A stretch of DNA of 42,500 bases, from positions 137,501 through 180,000 of the forward strand of contig CAJNDS010002555.1 in NCBI GenBank assembly GCA_905221605.1, read 5' to 3'. The notes under the pieces are model-generated. The model had not been told where the DNA came from and ran no database searches. It saw only the letters and a list, made by a program, of their open reading frames with translations. The stretch's first letter is position 1. The number at the start of each line of letters is the position of its first letter. This DNA comes from Symbiodinium natans. Lineage: Eukaryota; Sar; Dinophyceae; Suessiales; Symbiodiniaceae. This document shows positions 18,153-27,286 of this stretch, piece after piece. A program made the position numbers and the translations under genes.

Positions 18153-18938
18153 ACTCATACTCGAAGATGCTACGACTACGACTACTATTTTATTGAACGC
18201 TGAGCGAGCGGGCTCTGCTCATTGCGGGCGATTTGCACCGTCTGAGCACCGAAAATTGGGTTGGAGCTAATGGTTAGGAGAGGTGAAACTGAATTCAATA
18301 CTGAAAAGAAAGGTGAGACTTTACAGGATTTGGGATCGCAAAGACAGAGCTAGCTAGCTAATGTCAGACGAGGTGTAGTTTAGCGCTCAGATGTGAAAAG
18401 GTCTTCTCCCCGTCGTCCTAATGTGTTTCACTGCGTCCTTTTTTTTTCACTTTCCACGCTGCTCGGTGACCTAGCTTTGCGTTGGCTTAGACAGGTCTTG
18501 TCAACCTACCTATGCACATCAGACACATAGTGTACGCAACATCTCAAAACTCGAGTCATATGACTCAAGGAGTTCACTGCATCCAGCAAACACGCACCGA
18601 TCTGCAATTGGGTCGTACCTGTTGGCCGTCGCCCATAGTGTCCATCTAGTGGCGTCCCACATGAATCACTTTGCAGAAAGGCAGAGGATCGTAGGAGGAT
18701 CAGCTGGCTTGGAATAACACATTTATGTGGAGCTTAGGGCAGTGGGCTTGCTGCCAGGAGGGCAACACGCTGATGTCACCTTGGGACGCAGGGGAAGGCG
18801 ATTCAACTCTTTACGGTATAAGTTCGTTGATGCAGGGTGAGCAGTTTTCCAGCTCTGCGAGTTCCGCTTCGTAGCAAAGGAAGCAGAGCATTGCGCACGC
18901 AGACCCCAGGGGTTAGAACTGCAGTAAATCCCATCCTT
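18153..18938. other. No gene seen
   Basis: The sequence between the fold-back candidate and the first repeat of the DIRS-type element is of ordinary complexity. I find no long frame, repeat or motif. Confidence 0.5.
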
Positions 18939-19189
18939 GTCTTTAAGTTTTCACAATGATTCCCAATCTATTCCAAATTATGTTCAATAAAGAATCTAGA
19001 TCACATAAACTCTGTACGAGGACGCTCCCTTCTTTTTTCCACGGTCAGGGGTCAATCAAAAGCGAGGCGTTCGAAGAGTGAAGAGTTCTTTCTAAGGTTT
19101 TCGGTTGGAGCACCCAGCATGTATGCGTTGAGATGCGCACTGGCTGTTTAGGTGCATGTTACCGATTTGCCCCAACACGCATAACCCCC
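18939..19189 (-). repeat. Split direct repeat B, distal copy (B2)
   Basis: 251 bp, matching 19635-19885 with essentially one difference (CTAAGG versus CGAAGG near the middle). It is followed by a C-run not present at the other copy. Confidence 0.92.
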
Positions 19190-19230
19190 CCCCCCCCCCA
19201 AATCGGTAAAGAAAAGGGTGGGAGGGCGGG

Positions 19231-19634
19231 TGAAAAAGTTTAGCATAGCTCAGCACTAGCATTGTCCATGTCTGCGTACATCATGGACTGCCCTGCAATG
19301 TGTGCCAGTGCGAAACGAGCCATGCTGAGAGAACGGCGCGGCGTATTATTCTCAACATCAATCTACAAATCACCGGTAAATCCCAACTTCAGGGGCCTCA
19401 AAATGTAGTCTAGCTGGGAGACTACATTTGGCTGCCTGTTCAGGTGCAACATGGGATTTCAAACACACACAGTCCGGATCACAAGGGTGCCTCCAGTGGT
19501 CTGCGAAGCACCTTTAAACGGCATGAACGTGTGCGGAGTTCGAAACTAAGTTTGGAAAGATTTTGGAATCATTGCTCAGCTAAGGCAGCTGCTATGAAAA
19601 CAGAAAGACAACTTTGTCGCTTCGCGAAGACGCC
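19231..19634 (-). repeat. Split direct repeat A, internal copy (A2)
   Basis: 404 bp, matching 27287-27690 except for a CA-dinucleotide length difference and a compensating GT difference about 70 bp later. It abuts B1 exactly at 19634/19635. Confidence 0.92.
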
Positions 19635-19885
19635 GTCTTTAAGTTTTCACAATGATTCCCAATCTATTCCAAATTATGTTCAATAAAGAATCTAGATCAC
19701 ATAAACTCTGTACGAGGACGCTCCCTTCTTTTTTCCACGGTCAGGGGTCAATCAAAAGCGAGGCGTTCGAAGAGTGAAGAGTTCTTTCGAAGGTTTTCGG
19801 TTGGAGCACCCAGCATGTATGCGTTGAGATGCGCACTGGCTGTTTAGGTGCATGTTACCGATTTGCCCCAACACGCATAACCCCC
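19635..19885 (-). repeat. Split direct repeat B, proximal copy (B1)
   Basis: 251 bp; begins 17 bp after the stop codon of the RNase H frame. It contains AATAAA-like AT-rich sequence that may serve in transcript processing. Confidence 0.92.
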
Positions 19886-19902
19886 TTTAAAAGTGACCGT
19901 AA

Positions 19903-20418
19903 CTATTTGAGGAGTTCCCAGGGTATCTGTACAGTAGCCATGCACTTCGCGCACAGACTCTCAATACTAAGTGCAGTCTCACGACCTTTGACCAGGGCTG
20001 CTGTCTCCGCAACCAGTCCTCTGCTCGGAGCATCGGCTATGTTACTCTGAGAAGGAAGGCGCTCCAGCCAAGTGACTCCATGATCTGTATTCTCGAGCTC
20101 GAAGAAAATTGCAGCCAGCAGCAGCATCGTTCGCGATCTGCTCGCCCCTTTAATCAGTACTTCCCTAGCAGCTTCGTTGTCCACGAAATAGATGGCTCTC
20201 CTTCCTGTGAGCAGACGGGAGAAGGATTCTCGGGCTGCGACCACTGCGAACGCCTCAGCCTGCGCGATCACTTGTTCAGGGCTGTCCAACCGCCAGAAGC
20301 CAACCAGCGAGTCTGGGATCCTCCCTCCAGCGACTAGCCGTGTGCCGGAAAAGGGATCGAGAACCACCACGCCATAAGACGCTACCCCATGTTCATAGGC
20401 AGCATCAGTAAAGATCAT
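19903..20418 (-). CDS. RNase H domain of the DIRS-type element
   Basis: The 171-codon frame starts at an ATG that overlaps the RT stop as ATGA. Catalytic residues are visible in order: Asp 5 (FTDAAYE), Glu 55 (AQAEAFAVV), Asp 80 (YFVDNEAAREVL) and Asp 129 (SNIADAPSRG), the pattern of Ty3/DIRS-type RNase H. The domain normally continues directly from RT in one polyprotein; here it is in a separate frame. It ends 17 bp before repeat B1. Confidence 0.85.
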   Translation of the reverse strand: MIFTDAAYEHGVASYGVVVLDPFSGTRLVAGGRIPDSLVGFWRLDSPEQVIAQAEAFAVVAARESFSRLLTGRRAIYFVDNEAAREVLIKGASRSRTMLLLAAIFFELENTDHGVTWLERLPSQSNIADAPSRGLVAETAALVKGRETALSIESLCAKCMATVQIPWELLK

Positions 20419-21824
20419 ATGAGATCCACCCCGTAGTCGCAGAGAGAGCGCAAATCAGAAGCCGTCCGCATCCCGGGATCGCGAAGAAAACTTCCCAGGG
20501 CTCTTTGCAGCAACTTTAGACCTCTTCCCGAAGCAAACCCGACAGCAAAATTCACCTGCCCTTGCAGCGATTGGATGGAATGAATATCCCATTTCCCACT
20601 CAAGCTCATCTGGAGCAACGCGTCCTTCATCCTGTTCAACCTGCTAGGCTTGTTGTGCAAGGAGACCACGCCATCAGCGATGCCGCCAGCGTTCAGCCTA
20701 ATTCCCAGAAGATCGAAGGTTTCTTCGAAAGGCAGCGATTTCTCAGGTTCAGTTGAGTACTTCCACCCAAGCTTCCGAAGCATGTGCTCAAATGACTCGG
20801 AAGAAAGCTTTGCCGAAGCATCCACCTCCAGGAGTGGAAAGTCGTCGTAGAAGCACCCTGAAACCAGGCCCAGAAGATGCCAACTTAAGTGCAAGATCGA
20901 TCTTGAAAGCCTGTTAAAAGCGAATACCGAAGAAGTAGCCCCAAAGGGGAGGCTCTGCGCCACGAAGTAGCAGTGTTTGCCTGTCGATGGTTCCGTGACC
21001 ATAACGACACCAAACTTCAGTGAATCGCAAGACAGTGGAACTTGTCGGTAAGCTTTTTCGAGGTCTAGCGTGCGCCCCAGCCATCTAGGCGGCCGAGCCT
21101 TCCAATGGGAATGAAGTTCGCCACGAAGCACCTCTCCGCTGCTGAGCTCCACTTCCAAAGGTGAAGAAGGATCAGAAACTCTAGCTATGTACGTGCTGAT
21201 GGCTGTCATCCAATTGACATCAAAGAGAGCAAGCTTTTCCAGGCAGTGGTAAGCCTCGTTGACCCCCCCCTCCTTGTAGTTGTCGATGGGTCTGGCCTTT
21301 GGCCTTTCCGGGGTTCCTTGCTCTATGAGGAACCGCCTCGAGCACACGAACTCGTCGACGTCCAGGTGCTCCTTGACCTCATTCTCGGTGTAGAAGGGGC
21401 CTTTCAGAAAGCCGTTGTCCCTGTCTTTGATCGTGCAATCCCAGAGCTTCTGCCTCGCAGCCGCATCGTCCTTGCGCGGGTCGCGTCCCTTGAGTCGCTC
21501 CCTTCTCCAGCTGGCAGATTCCAAAAGCAGGTTCCCATCCGACGTTGCCGGGACTTCTTTGACGTCGAAGAGCGGAGACTTGTCGGGCTTGCCCACAAGA
21601 TCCACTCCTTTCATCAGCTCGAAGACGCCCCCGTCCGCGAACGACGTCTCCTCCAAAAGACGTGCCCAGAGCAGCAAATTCTTGTCCTTGACCACTTCGC
21701 GAACATGCTCGGGCAGCACTGAGTGTAATCGCGCCTCCTCATATCGAAGTTCCTTTTCCAGCTGGTTCAGCTTCTGGAACATCTGAACCCTTTCCGAAGC
21801 GAAAGCCGTCGGCCCCTCCGTCAA
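20415..21824 (-). CDS. Reverse transcriptase of the DIRS-type element
   Basis: The frame overlaps the preceding one by four bases (TTGA) and has no ATG until residue 15. The N-terminal 150 residues are charged. The RT palm follows: KARPIDNYKEG (fingers), LDLEKAYRQVPL with Asp 254 (motif A), LPFGATSSVFAFNR (motif B) and CFYDDFPLL with Asp 327-328 (motif C), then GIRLNAGG. All catalytic Asp residues are present. It ends four bases into the RNase H frame (ATGA). It copies the element RNA, probably primed within the circular-repeat scheme. Confidence 0.88.
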   Translation of the reverse strand: MTEGPTAFASERVQMFQKLNQLEKELRYEEARLHSVLPEHVREVVKDKNLLLWARLLEETSFADGGVFELMKGVDLVGKPDKSPLFDVKEVPATSDGNLLLESASWRRERLKGRDPRKDDAAARQKLWDCTIKDRDNGFLKGPFYTENEVKEHLDVDEFVCSRRFLIEQGTPERPKARPIDNYKEGGVNEAYHCLEKLALFDVNWMTAISTYIARVSDPSSPLEVELSSGEVLRGELHSHWKARPPRWLGRTLDLEKAYRQVPLSCDSLKFGVVMVTEPSTGKHCYFVAQSLPFGATSSVFAFNRLSRSILHLSWHLLGLVSGCFYDDFPLLEVDASAKLSSESFEHMLRKLGWKYSTEPEKSLPFEETFDLLGIRLNAGGIADGVVSLHNKPSRLNRMKDALLQMSLSGKWDIHSIQSLQGQVNFAVGFASGRGLKLLQRALGSFLRDPGMRTASDLRSLCDYGVDLI

Positions 21825-23578
21825 TCTCCGAAAGATGTTCCTCTCACCTCATCAGGAACACAGTGCTGGGTGTCGAAGGGATGGTCAAGCTCCAGTGCAC
21901 ATTCGACGAACTCCTGAGGCGTTCTATATACCCCAAACCTCCCGCTACAACCCTCTAAATCGGAGGTAAACTCTTTAAAGGGCCGGTCTAAAGGGGGAGC
22001 GGTGCGAAACTCGAGGAACTCAGACAAGAGTTTGCGGGCGCCCTTCTGTTGCGGCCACAAAGGTCGAGGACCTGCCGGGGGATCAAGTCGGGCTGGCAGG
22101 CCCGCTGCTGCGGAAAGGAGGGACGCCATTTCGGAGCATAGTCCCGCTGGATACTCGGCCTCCTGAGCAGTAGAGAAACTCCAAGATCCGTTGCAGCGGT
22201 AGACAAGGTAGGGCAAATGTTCATGCAGGCCGTCGCAGTCTGCTTCCATGCTCTGAAGCGAAGCATGACTGCACCGAAAGCGAGTGCGTTTCGGTCGCTT
22301 GCCGCCTTTCATGCAGTTGCTGAAACACACTTCCCGCATGGAGGACCAGCGCTTGAGCAGGGAGGGGCACTGGGAGGCGCGAACGAAGTGGGCCAGGGCC
22401 GCCCAAATCCAGGAGTTCTCCGGATTCTCGATGCTTATTTGACAAGAGCTGGGCAGGTGCTGCAACAAGAAAATCACGAAGCGACAGAGCTCATTGCACT
22501 TGTCGACGCGGATTTGATCCTTTTCTGAAAGCCCAGGCAGTCCAAGAACGTTCTCACCGTCCCTCAGGGGACGAGGGTCAGGCGCGCCTTGGAGACGAGC
22601 TCTCTTGCTGATAGGTCGCTCACGAGCGCGACTGCCAGTGCCGCACGGGAGGGCAATGTGGACTGCGAAGGGAGGCTCCTGGAGAAGCCGGGCCAGAAGC
22701 TGCTGCTGACAGGCTTCTTCGGTGAGGTCCAAGACCAGCACGGGATGCTCGGGCCTGTGCGGGTTCCATGGGGAATCAACAGGCAAGACTCGAAAGCCAG
22801 CGGCATGACAGAACTTGGAGAGGCGGGCGCAACCTGCAAAAAGCTCAAGCGGTCCTGGATGATCAGGGTCGGCCTGAAACATGGGTGTGGCAAGGGACAG
22901 GGTCCTGGGGATGGTCTGAGTGGCAGATGGAAGGGGAAACTCAAGGGCTTCCAAGAAGGATCGGGTTCGGGAGGGCATATCGGCGGCCCCCTTGGCACTG
23001 TAACACACAAGCAAGGAGCGATCACCTTTCCACGGCAGGGTGGCGTGTCGCCTGTTGGGCGCAGGCAAAAAGCACAACCCTTGCGAGACTTCAAGGACAT
23101 AGCCCCACAAGGTTTGACCCCGATGCAAAAAGGAGATACTGCCAGCTGGGTCCTCACACCAGACACCTCCCTCAGAGAAGGCGGTCAAAGGGTACAAGAG
23201 GTTTTGGCTTGCAGGGTCATTCGCAGTGTCCTGGTGAAGGTCGGTATTAAGGTTTGTAAAGACTGCAATCGTAGTGCACGTGAAGTCAGGGCAAAGTCCT
23301 CTGACGAAGCGGGAGAAAACTCGAGTGGACAAGGGGTGCTGTTTGCTCGTGTCGCGAACAAGCAAGCCCGGGAGCTTGGAGCAAGCGAAAGCACCCAAAC
23401 TAACAGAACGGCTACCGGAAATGTCAACTCCCCGGGCGGGGACTTCCGACGGCAAAGCAAGGCTCAAACGCAAAAGGTCATCTGGAGATATGCAAGATCG
23501 GCTGAGGAGCGAACTGGCGAGCTGTTCAGCAGCGTAGCGGTTGCCACCGGTCTCATCATCCCGAAAGACGGGATTCAC
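21821..23578 (-). CDS. Putative 2OG-Fe(II) dioxygenase fused to cytosine-methyltransferase-like domain
   Basis: A 585-codon frame with no early ATG; it lies in the same frame as the Gag-like knuckle, one TGA apart, so read-through is possible. Residues about 95-200 carry H115-Q-D117, GGVWCED, and H178-x4-W-x-G-D-R187, the spacing expected for the iron and 2-oxoglutarate ligands of a double-stranded beta-helix dioxygenase. Residues about 243-400 carry LELFAGCARLS (SAM-binding motif I), a Pro-Cys (PCGTGSRARE, 311-320) in the motif IV position and ISIENPENSW (motif VI). The C-terminal part continues into FSTAQEAEYP. Together the pair could modify thymine or cytosine in element or host DNA; that role is inferred. 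Confidence 0.6.
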   Translation of the reverse strand: MNPVFRDDETGGNRYAAEQLASSLLSRSCISPDDLLRLSLALPSEVPARGVDISGSRSVSLGAFACSKLPGLLVRDTSKQHPLSTRVFSRFVRGLCPDFTCTTIAVFTNLNTDLHQDTANDPASQNLLYPLTAFSEGGVWCEDPAGSISFLHRGQTLWGYVLEVSQGLCFLPAPNRRHATLPWKGDRSLLVCYSAKGAADMPSRTRSFLEALEFPLPSATQTIPRTLSLATPMFQADPDHPGPLELFAGCARLSKFCHAAGFRVLPVDSPWNPHRPEHPVLVLDLTEEACQQQLLARLLQEPPFAVHIALPCGTGSRARERPISKRARLQGAPDPRPLRDGENVLGLPGLSEKDQIRVDKCNELCRFVIFLLQHLPSSCQISIENPENSWIWAALAHFVRASQCPSLLKRWSSMREVCFSNCMKGGKRPKRTRFRCSHASLQSMEADCDGLHEHLPYLVYRCNGSWSFSTAQEAEYPAGLCSEMASLLSAAAGLPARLDPPAGPRPLWPQQKGARKLLSEFLEFRTAPPLDRPFKEFTSDLEGCSGRFGVYRTPQEFVECALELDHPFDTQHCVPDEVRGTSFGD

Positions 23579-23602
23579 TATGCCGGCGGCCGCAGCGGCC
23601 GA

Positions 23603-24599
23603 TCACTGAAACTCCGGACACTCGTAAGCCGGGTGAGGTCCCAGGCACTTCCAGCACACATGGCGCCCTCGTCGGCACCTCTTTCCCGCCTTGGCGAAGG
23701 TGCAACCCCGTAAGTTGAAGGAGAAACACAAGGGCTTTCCCTCGGCTAAGGGGAAGATCTGGAGCCTCAAAAGGGTAGGAGCCATCGGGTCGAATGGAGA
23801 AAGCTCCTCTGGCGTCCTCAGCGACGCGGGTCCACAGCATTTTGTCGGCCTCACGGAGCTGTTGGAGGGAGACACGTTGCATCCCTGGTGGCTGAGAGTG
23901 CATGTGCGTCTGCAAGAGCTGATCATGCCAGCGCTCCAAATGCTCATAGCGGCAAATCCGTCCCAACTCGAAGGCAAGGCTGCGGCGTTGCAGCGCCAAC
24001 TTGATGGCGTATTCCCCTAATGTGCTGCAGCTGGGGTCACTGGAACGGCGGAGCAACTTCAAGTTCCCAGCAGAATCGAACCCCACAGAATGGTCGACCT
24101 TCTCAGTAGTGATCTCAAGAGCCCGACTGGTCAGGCGCTCCCATGGCAGCCAGAGCAGGGATTGATCGGCGACCATTTGTGCAACCAAGTCTTGGAGCTT
24201 GTGCGAGGGCTCAACGTCAGCGCTCCAATGGATGCCCACCAGGCGTTTCTGCAACTCACTGATGCGTTGGGTGCGCTCAGCGAGAGGCATGCGAACTGGC
24301 TCGGAGGTGTCAGTCCGCTCGACTTTCCCACGCATCTCAGCAAGGGCTTGTGTGGTGCTCTCAAACCAAAGTCTTCGAGCAATGCATAGCACTTGGTCGC
24401 TGGGCGCCTGCCCCAAGGCACGCTTCAGGGTAGCAACCAAAGGGCCTTCATCGCTGTTCCCGGCCGACAAAGGGCCGATGAACGCTAAGGAACCGAAGGT
24501 GTCCACATGCACGGCCGCCAGCTTAGCTAAAGCCTCCTCTGGAAAATTGAGCTCCAAGGCTCGTGCCTTGAAGGCTGCACGACTATCAAGTGAAGACAT
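23603..24599 (-). CDS. Gag-like protein with Cys/His knuckle, needs a +1 shift
   Basis: The ATG at 24599 (MSSLDSRAAFKARALELNF) opens a mainly helical protein. In frame 0 it would lose its end, but a +1 shift at CTTAGCC (23750-23744) gives the natural continuation FEAPDLP-LAEGKPLCFSF. This runs into a Cys/His-rich region, C-x2-C-x3-H-x4-C (CWKCLGPHPAYEC), after a Cys/His cluster like CCCH fingers, and stops with TGA at 23603. Its place before the polymerase module and its nucleic-acid-binding knuckle suggest Gag. The site resembles the Ty1 +1 frameshift heptamer (CUUAGGC). An indel is the alternative. Confidence 0.62.
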
Positions 24600-24859
24600 G
24601 TTGCCTCGGGACAAAAGCTGCGCGGAACACAAGGCAGAGCTGCATGTGGCATGAAAGTTGCATAATGTCACTGAAGCTCAGAATTTGCAGAACGCTACCC
24701 TGAAGCTCAAAGTTGCAGAAAGCTACAGAGCTCGAGAATGTTGACCAAATACTGCACCCACGCCGGCCAAGGACGGACCTGCGTCGCCAGGCGGCTTGGG
24801 GTCAGTCCCGATTACCGCCTCGTAGACGACGAGCAGACCGGATACTGTCGTAGTACAGC

Positions 24860-25073
24860 TTAGCGCGGCTGGGGGAGTACCCCGGTTACCGCGGGCAGCA
24901 AAGACTTGATTTGCATGATGTCTAAGGACATGTAAATAGCAGTCCAGGAACTACAGGCGGGGTGCAGCTTGGCTAAGCGCCTCAACGCGGGCTTGGATGA
25001 AATCCGAGTACCCGACAGGCGAGCAAAAGGAAGTGAAAGGGCGCAAACTGTTTTAGCTCTCCGCGGGACGGTA
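24860..25073. other. Spacer between recombinase and Gag-like frames
   Basis: The stretch from the recombinase stop to the Gag-like ATG at 24599 is about 470 bp without a supported gene. It could hold an internal promoter or leader for the downstream frames. At 24661-24735 a short sequence (CTGAAGCTCA, then AGTTGCAGAA) is repeated. Confidence 0.35.
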
Positions 25074-26852
25074 TCAGCTGCTCTTGTATGTTTGGCTACA
25101 CCGCTTGCATACGAGCAGGTCAGAGGCAGGAACATTCTGATCCAACTCGCCAAAATTGCGGGTTATGGGTCGGCCACACAAGAACTTGGCCCCTTCGGAA
25201 GCCTGTATATGCACCGTCCTGCTGTAAATATGCATCTTGCTGAAAACACTCGAAACCTGCGCCGCCGTGAGAGCAGCATCAAGAGGCACCCCCACAGCTC
25301 TGGCCTCGAGATCGTCGACGTCCAGGTCAGAGCCCTCAGCTTCGGAATCCGACACAAAAGGGTCGTGTTCCACCACCTTCTCCTGAAGCTGAGGTCCTTC
25401 AGATGCTTGGATCATGACCGCCAATCGCATGACTCGACTGTCGTCGGGCTTGAACTGGCCAGCTCGAATCTTCCGCAGAATGTCAGAAAAGATTTTCATG
25501 AGACGACAAAGCTCGTCCCGACTGTAGGTGAGTGGCGAGCGGGAAGCGGGATCGAGATGATGTCCGGCAATTCGCCGGTCTTCTAAAGATATGCCACCGA
25601 ATTTCGCAAGCCAGCTAAGCATGGTAGCCTTTGAGCTGTGGGAAGACACGCGACTAGCAGGGGGCAAATCAATCTGACTGGCTACCAGGAATTCCCGAAG
25701 GTACAAGCTTAGTTCACCAGTCGACATGCGACGTGTGAGCCAGCATTGGGCCGCCTCGCTGAAGGCGGGCAGGGATGGCTTCCGCGAGAGACCGGCATCC
25801 TGCCGAGCTTGCATCCAGGCCGGCCCCCAGGCGCTTGTGTACAAGAAACACCCCAAACTGAGGAGCGGCAGCAGAAGGTTCTTTCGGTCGCCTTGGGCAG
25901 TCTTGTAAGACACAGAAGCGGCTTCCAGGAGATACACATCGTCGGCACTGCTGCATTCTAGCGAGTCCAGGTACACGGTGTCGGAAAAACGAGCACAGCT
26001 GCCAACACAAAACAAAATATGCCCGGCTATGACGCACCAATGAGGATACGGGGACTTCACCACAATGCGCTCTAGTGCACGAATCATGTCAACCGTCAAG
26101 GGAGCAGCCTGCACGAGGGGCTTCTTCGTCGCTGCAAGGGCGGCAGCTGCACCTCGAACACGAATGGACACGGGAGAACCTGCGGTAGGCGCAAAACCAA
26201 GCAGGGCAGACATGAAGTTCCAGCTCTCAAGGAAAGATTTCCCGGAGGTCGGGGCTCCGTTTGCTTGCAAATGCTTCATATAAGAGTAAAGAGTGGCTTC
26301 ATCGGCTCGCAACGGGGAACCCAGACCGGAAGCTAAGCAAAACTCCGCAAAACGCCAGTACGAGGCTGTCCGCTTGGCCAGCGTGGCAGTACTCTTGTTC
26401 GCGAATGCATCAGTAAACGATTTCTGCAGCTCACTGTCGTCGGACAACAGGGCGGCATCGGCTACTAGATTACGCCCAAAGGATGAGGCAGCAGGCTCCA
26501 AAAGTGTCAAAACTTTGATCTTGCGCAAGGCTTCAAAGCGCACTGCATCATCCGACTTGAACAAGGCGGCATACTGAGCTCGCTGCCGTGCAAATTTCTG
26601 GGTAGCGTTTGGCAAAATCTCCTGAGAGGCCTGCTGGACTCCACTTCGAACCGCGCTGCTATCAGGCTCCCATGGGGGGTCGGAAAAGTAAACCAGGGGT
26701 TCAACAGCAGGCGGGACTCCGAAGACAAAACCGAAAACTCCACGATCCCAGGGCATCACGATGCGCTTGGCACGAAAGTCCAAAAATCGGCAGTTGGAGA
26801 TGACGTCTTCCATGCGACGCTTCTGGCCCCCGGCTGGAGGTGCTGGCTGCAT
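25074..26852 (-). CDS. Tyrosine recombinase of the DIRS-type element
   Basis: The frame opens upstream at 26915 without an ATG; the first ATG gives MQPAPPAGGQKRR at 26852. Numbering from the frame opening, the N-terminal SAM-like region (about 165-265) is followed by the catalytic domain: Arg 309 (CARFSDTVYL), Lys 338 (YKTAQGD), His 426 in SHSSKATMLSW, His 452-453 (AGHH) and the nucleophile Tyr 464 (PLTYSRD). The second Arg of the usual H-x-x-R is Lys 429. A C-terminal Cys cluster (FLCGRP ... CKRC) may bind zinc. Such enzymes integrate the circular DNA of YR retroelements without target duplication. It lies upstream of gag, unlike the usual 3' position. Confidence 0.8.
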   Translation of the reverse strand: MQPAPPAGGQKRRMEDVISNCRFLDFRAKRIVMPWDRGVFGFVFGVPPAVEPLVYFSDPPWEPDSSAVRSGVQQASQEILPNATQKFARQRAQYAALFKSDDAVRFEALRKIKVLTLLEPAASSFGRNLVADAALLSDDSELQKSFTDAFANKSTATLAKRTASYWRFAEFCLASGLGSPLRADEATLYSYMKHLQANGAPTSGKSFLESWNFMSALLGFAPTAGSPVSIRVRGAAAALAATKKPLVQAAPLTVDMIRALERIVVKSPYPHWCVIAGHILFCVGSCARFSDTVYLDSLECSSADDVYLLEAASVSYKTAQGDRKNLLLPLLSLGCFLYTSAWGPAWMQARQDAGLSRKPSLPAFSEAAQCWLTRRMSTGELSLYLREFLVASQIDLPPASRVSSHSSKATMLSWLAKFGGISLEDRRIAGHHLDPASRSPLTYSRDELCRLMKIFSDILRKIRAGQFKPDDSRVMRLAVMIQASEGPQLQEKVVEHDPFVSDSEAEGSDLDVDDLEARAVGVPLDAALTAAQVSSVFSKMHIYSRTVHIQASEGAKFLCGRPITRNFGELDQNVPASDLLVCKRCSQTYKSS

Positions 26853-26860
26853 CTCTGAAG

Positions 26861-27220
26861 CTACGGGTCCTCCACTAGCACAGCAGAGGGCAAGGGTGCC
26901 CCGTAATGCAGCCACAAGTAGCGGACCTTTCCGGCGAGATCTCGGAGGAGGGACACAACGCGACTGAGAAGGTTGGTGTCAGCCCACTCTTGCGGCGGAA
27001 GCCCCAGCCCCTGCAAGGCGCTCACGCGATCACGACGGAGTGCCTCAAGGCTGGTATGTATCAAACTAATCTGATCCCGAAGGTCCGAAACCGCTACCTG
27101 CAAGGCTGCTACCTGCTGATGGTCCCAAACTGCTTGATCAGTCCACCGCTGGACCGTCACAAAGGTCTCAGAGGGCCGAGGGGCTGGCGGAGTCTCTGAG
27201 TTCGAATCAGAGTCGCCCAT
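26861..27220 (-). CDS. Small coiled-coil protein of the DIRS-type element
   Basis: The frame is open from near 27268; the first ATG is at 27220 (MGDSDSNSETPPAP). After an acidic, Pro-rich start, residues about 35-105 form a Leu/Val-rich heptad-like region (VAALQVAVSDLRDQISLIHT) typical of a coiled coil. It ends in frame overlap with the recombinase frame (55 bp). It may be a small capsid-like or accessory protein, or the N-terminal part of a recombinase fusion reached by frameshift. Confidence 0.5.
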   Translation of the reverse strand: MGDSDSNSETPPAPRPSETFVTVQRWTDQAVWDHQQVAALQVAVSDLRDQISLIHTSLEALRRDRVSALQGLGLPPQEWADTNLLSRVVSLLRDLAGKVRYLWLHYGAPLPSAVLVEDP

Positions 27221-27286
27221 CCGCCGGCTGCTCTCACGGCAGCCAGCTTGCACGAGGCCTAAGGCCACTCCAAATGCCTATAAGCC

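Noticed and set aside
22589-23713. 374-codon plus-strand frame
   Set aside because: Antisense shadow of the dioxygenase-methyltransferase frame; low-complexity and without motifs.
21824-27268. GTG and TTG start codons suggesting bacterial genes
   Set aside because: These are open-frame edges. First ATGs lie further in, or the frames were fused or recoded; retroelement content and splice signals show a eukaryote.
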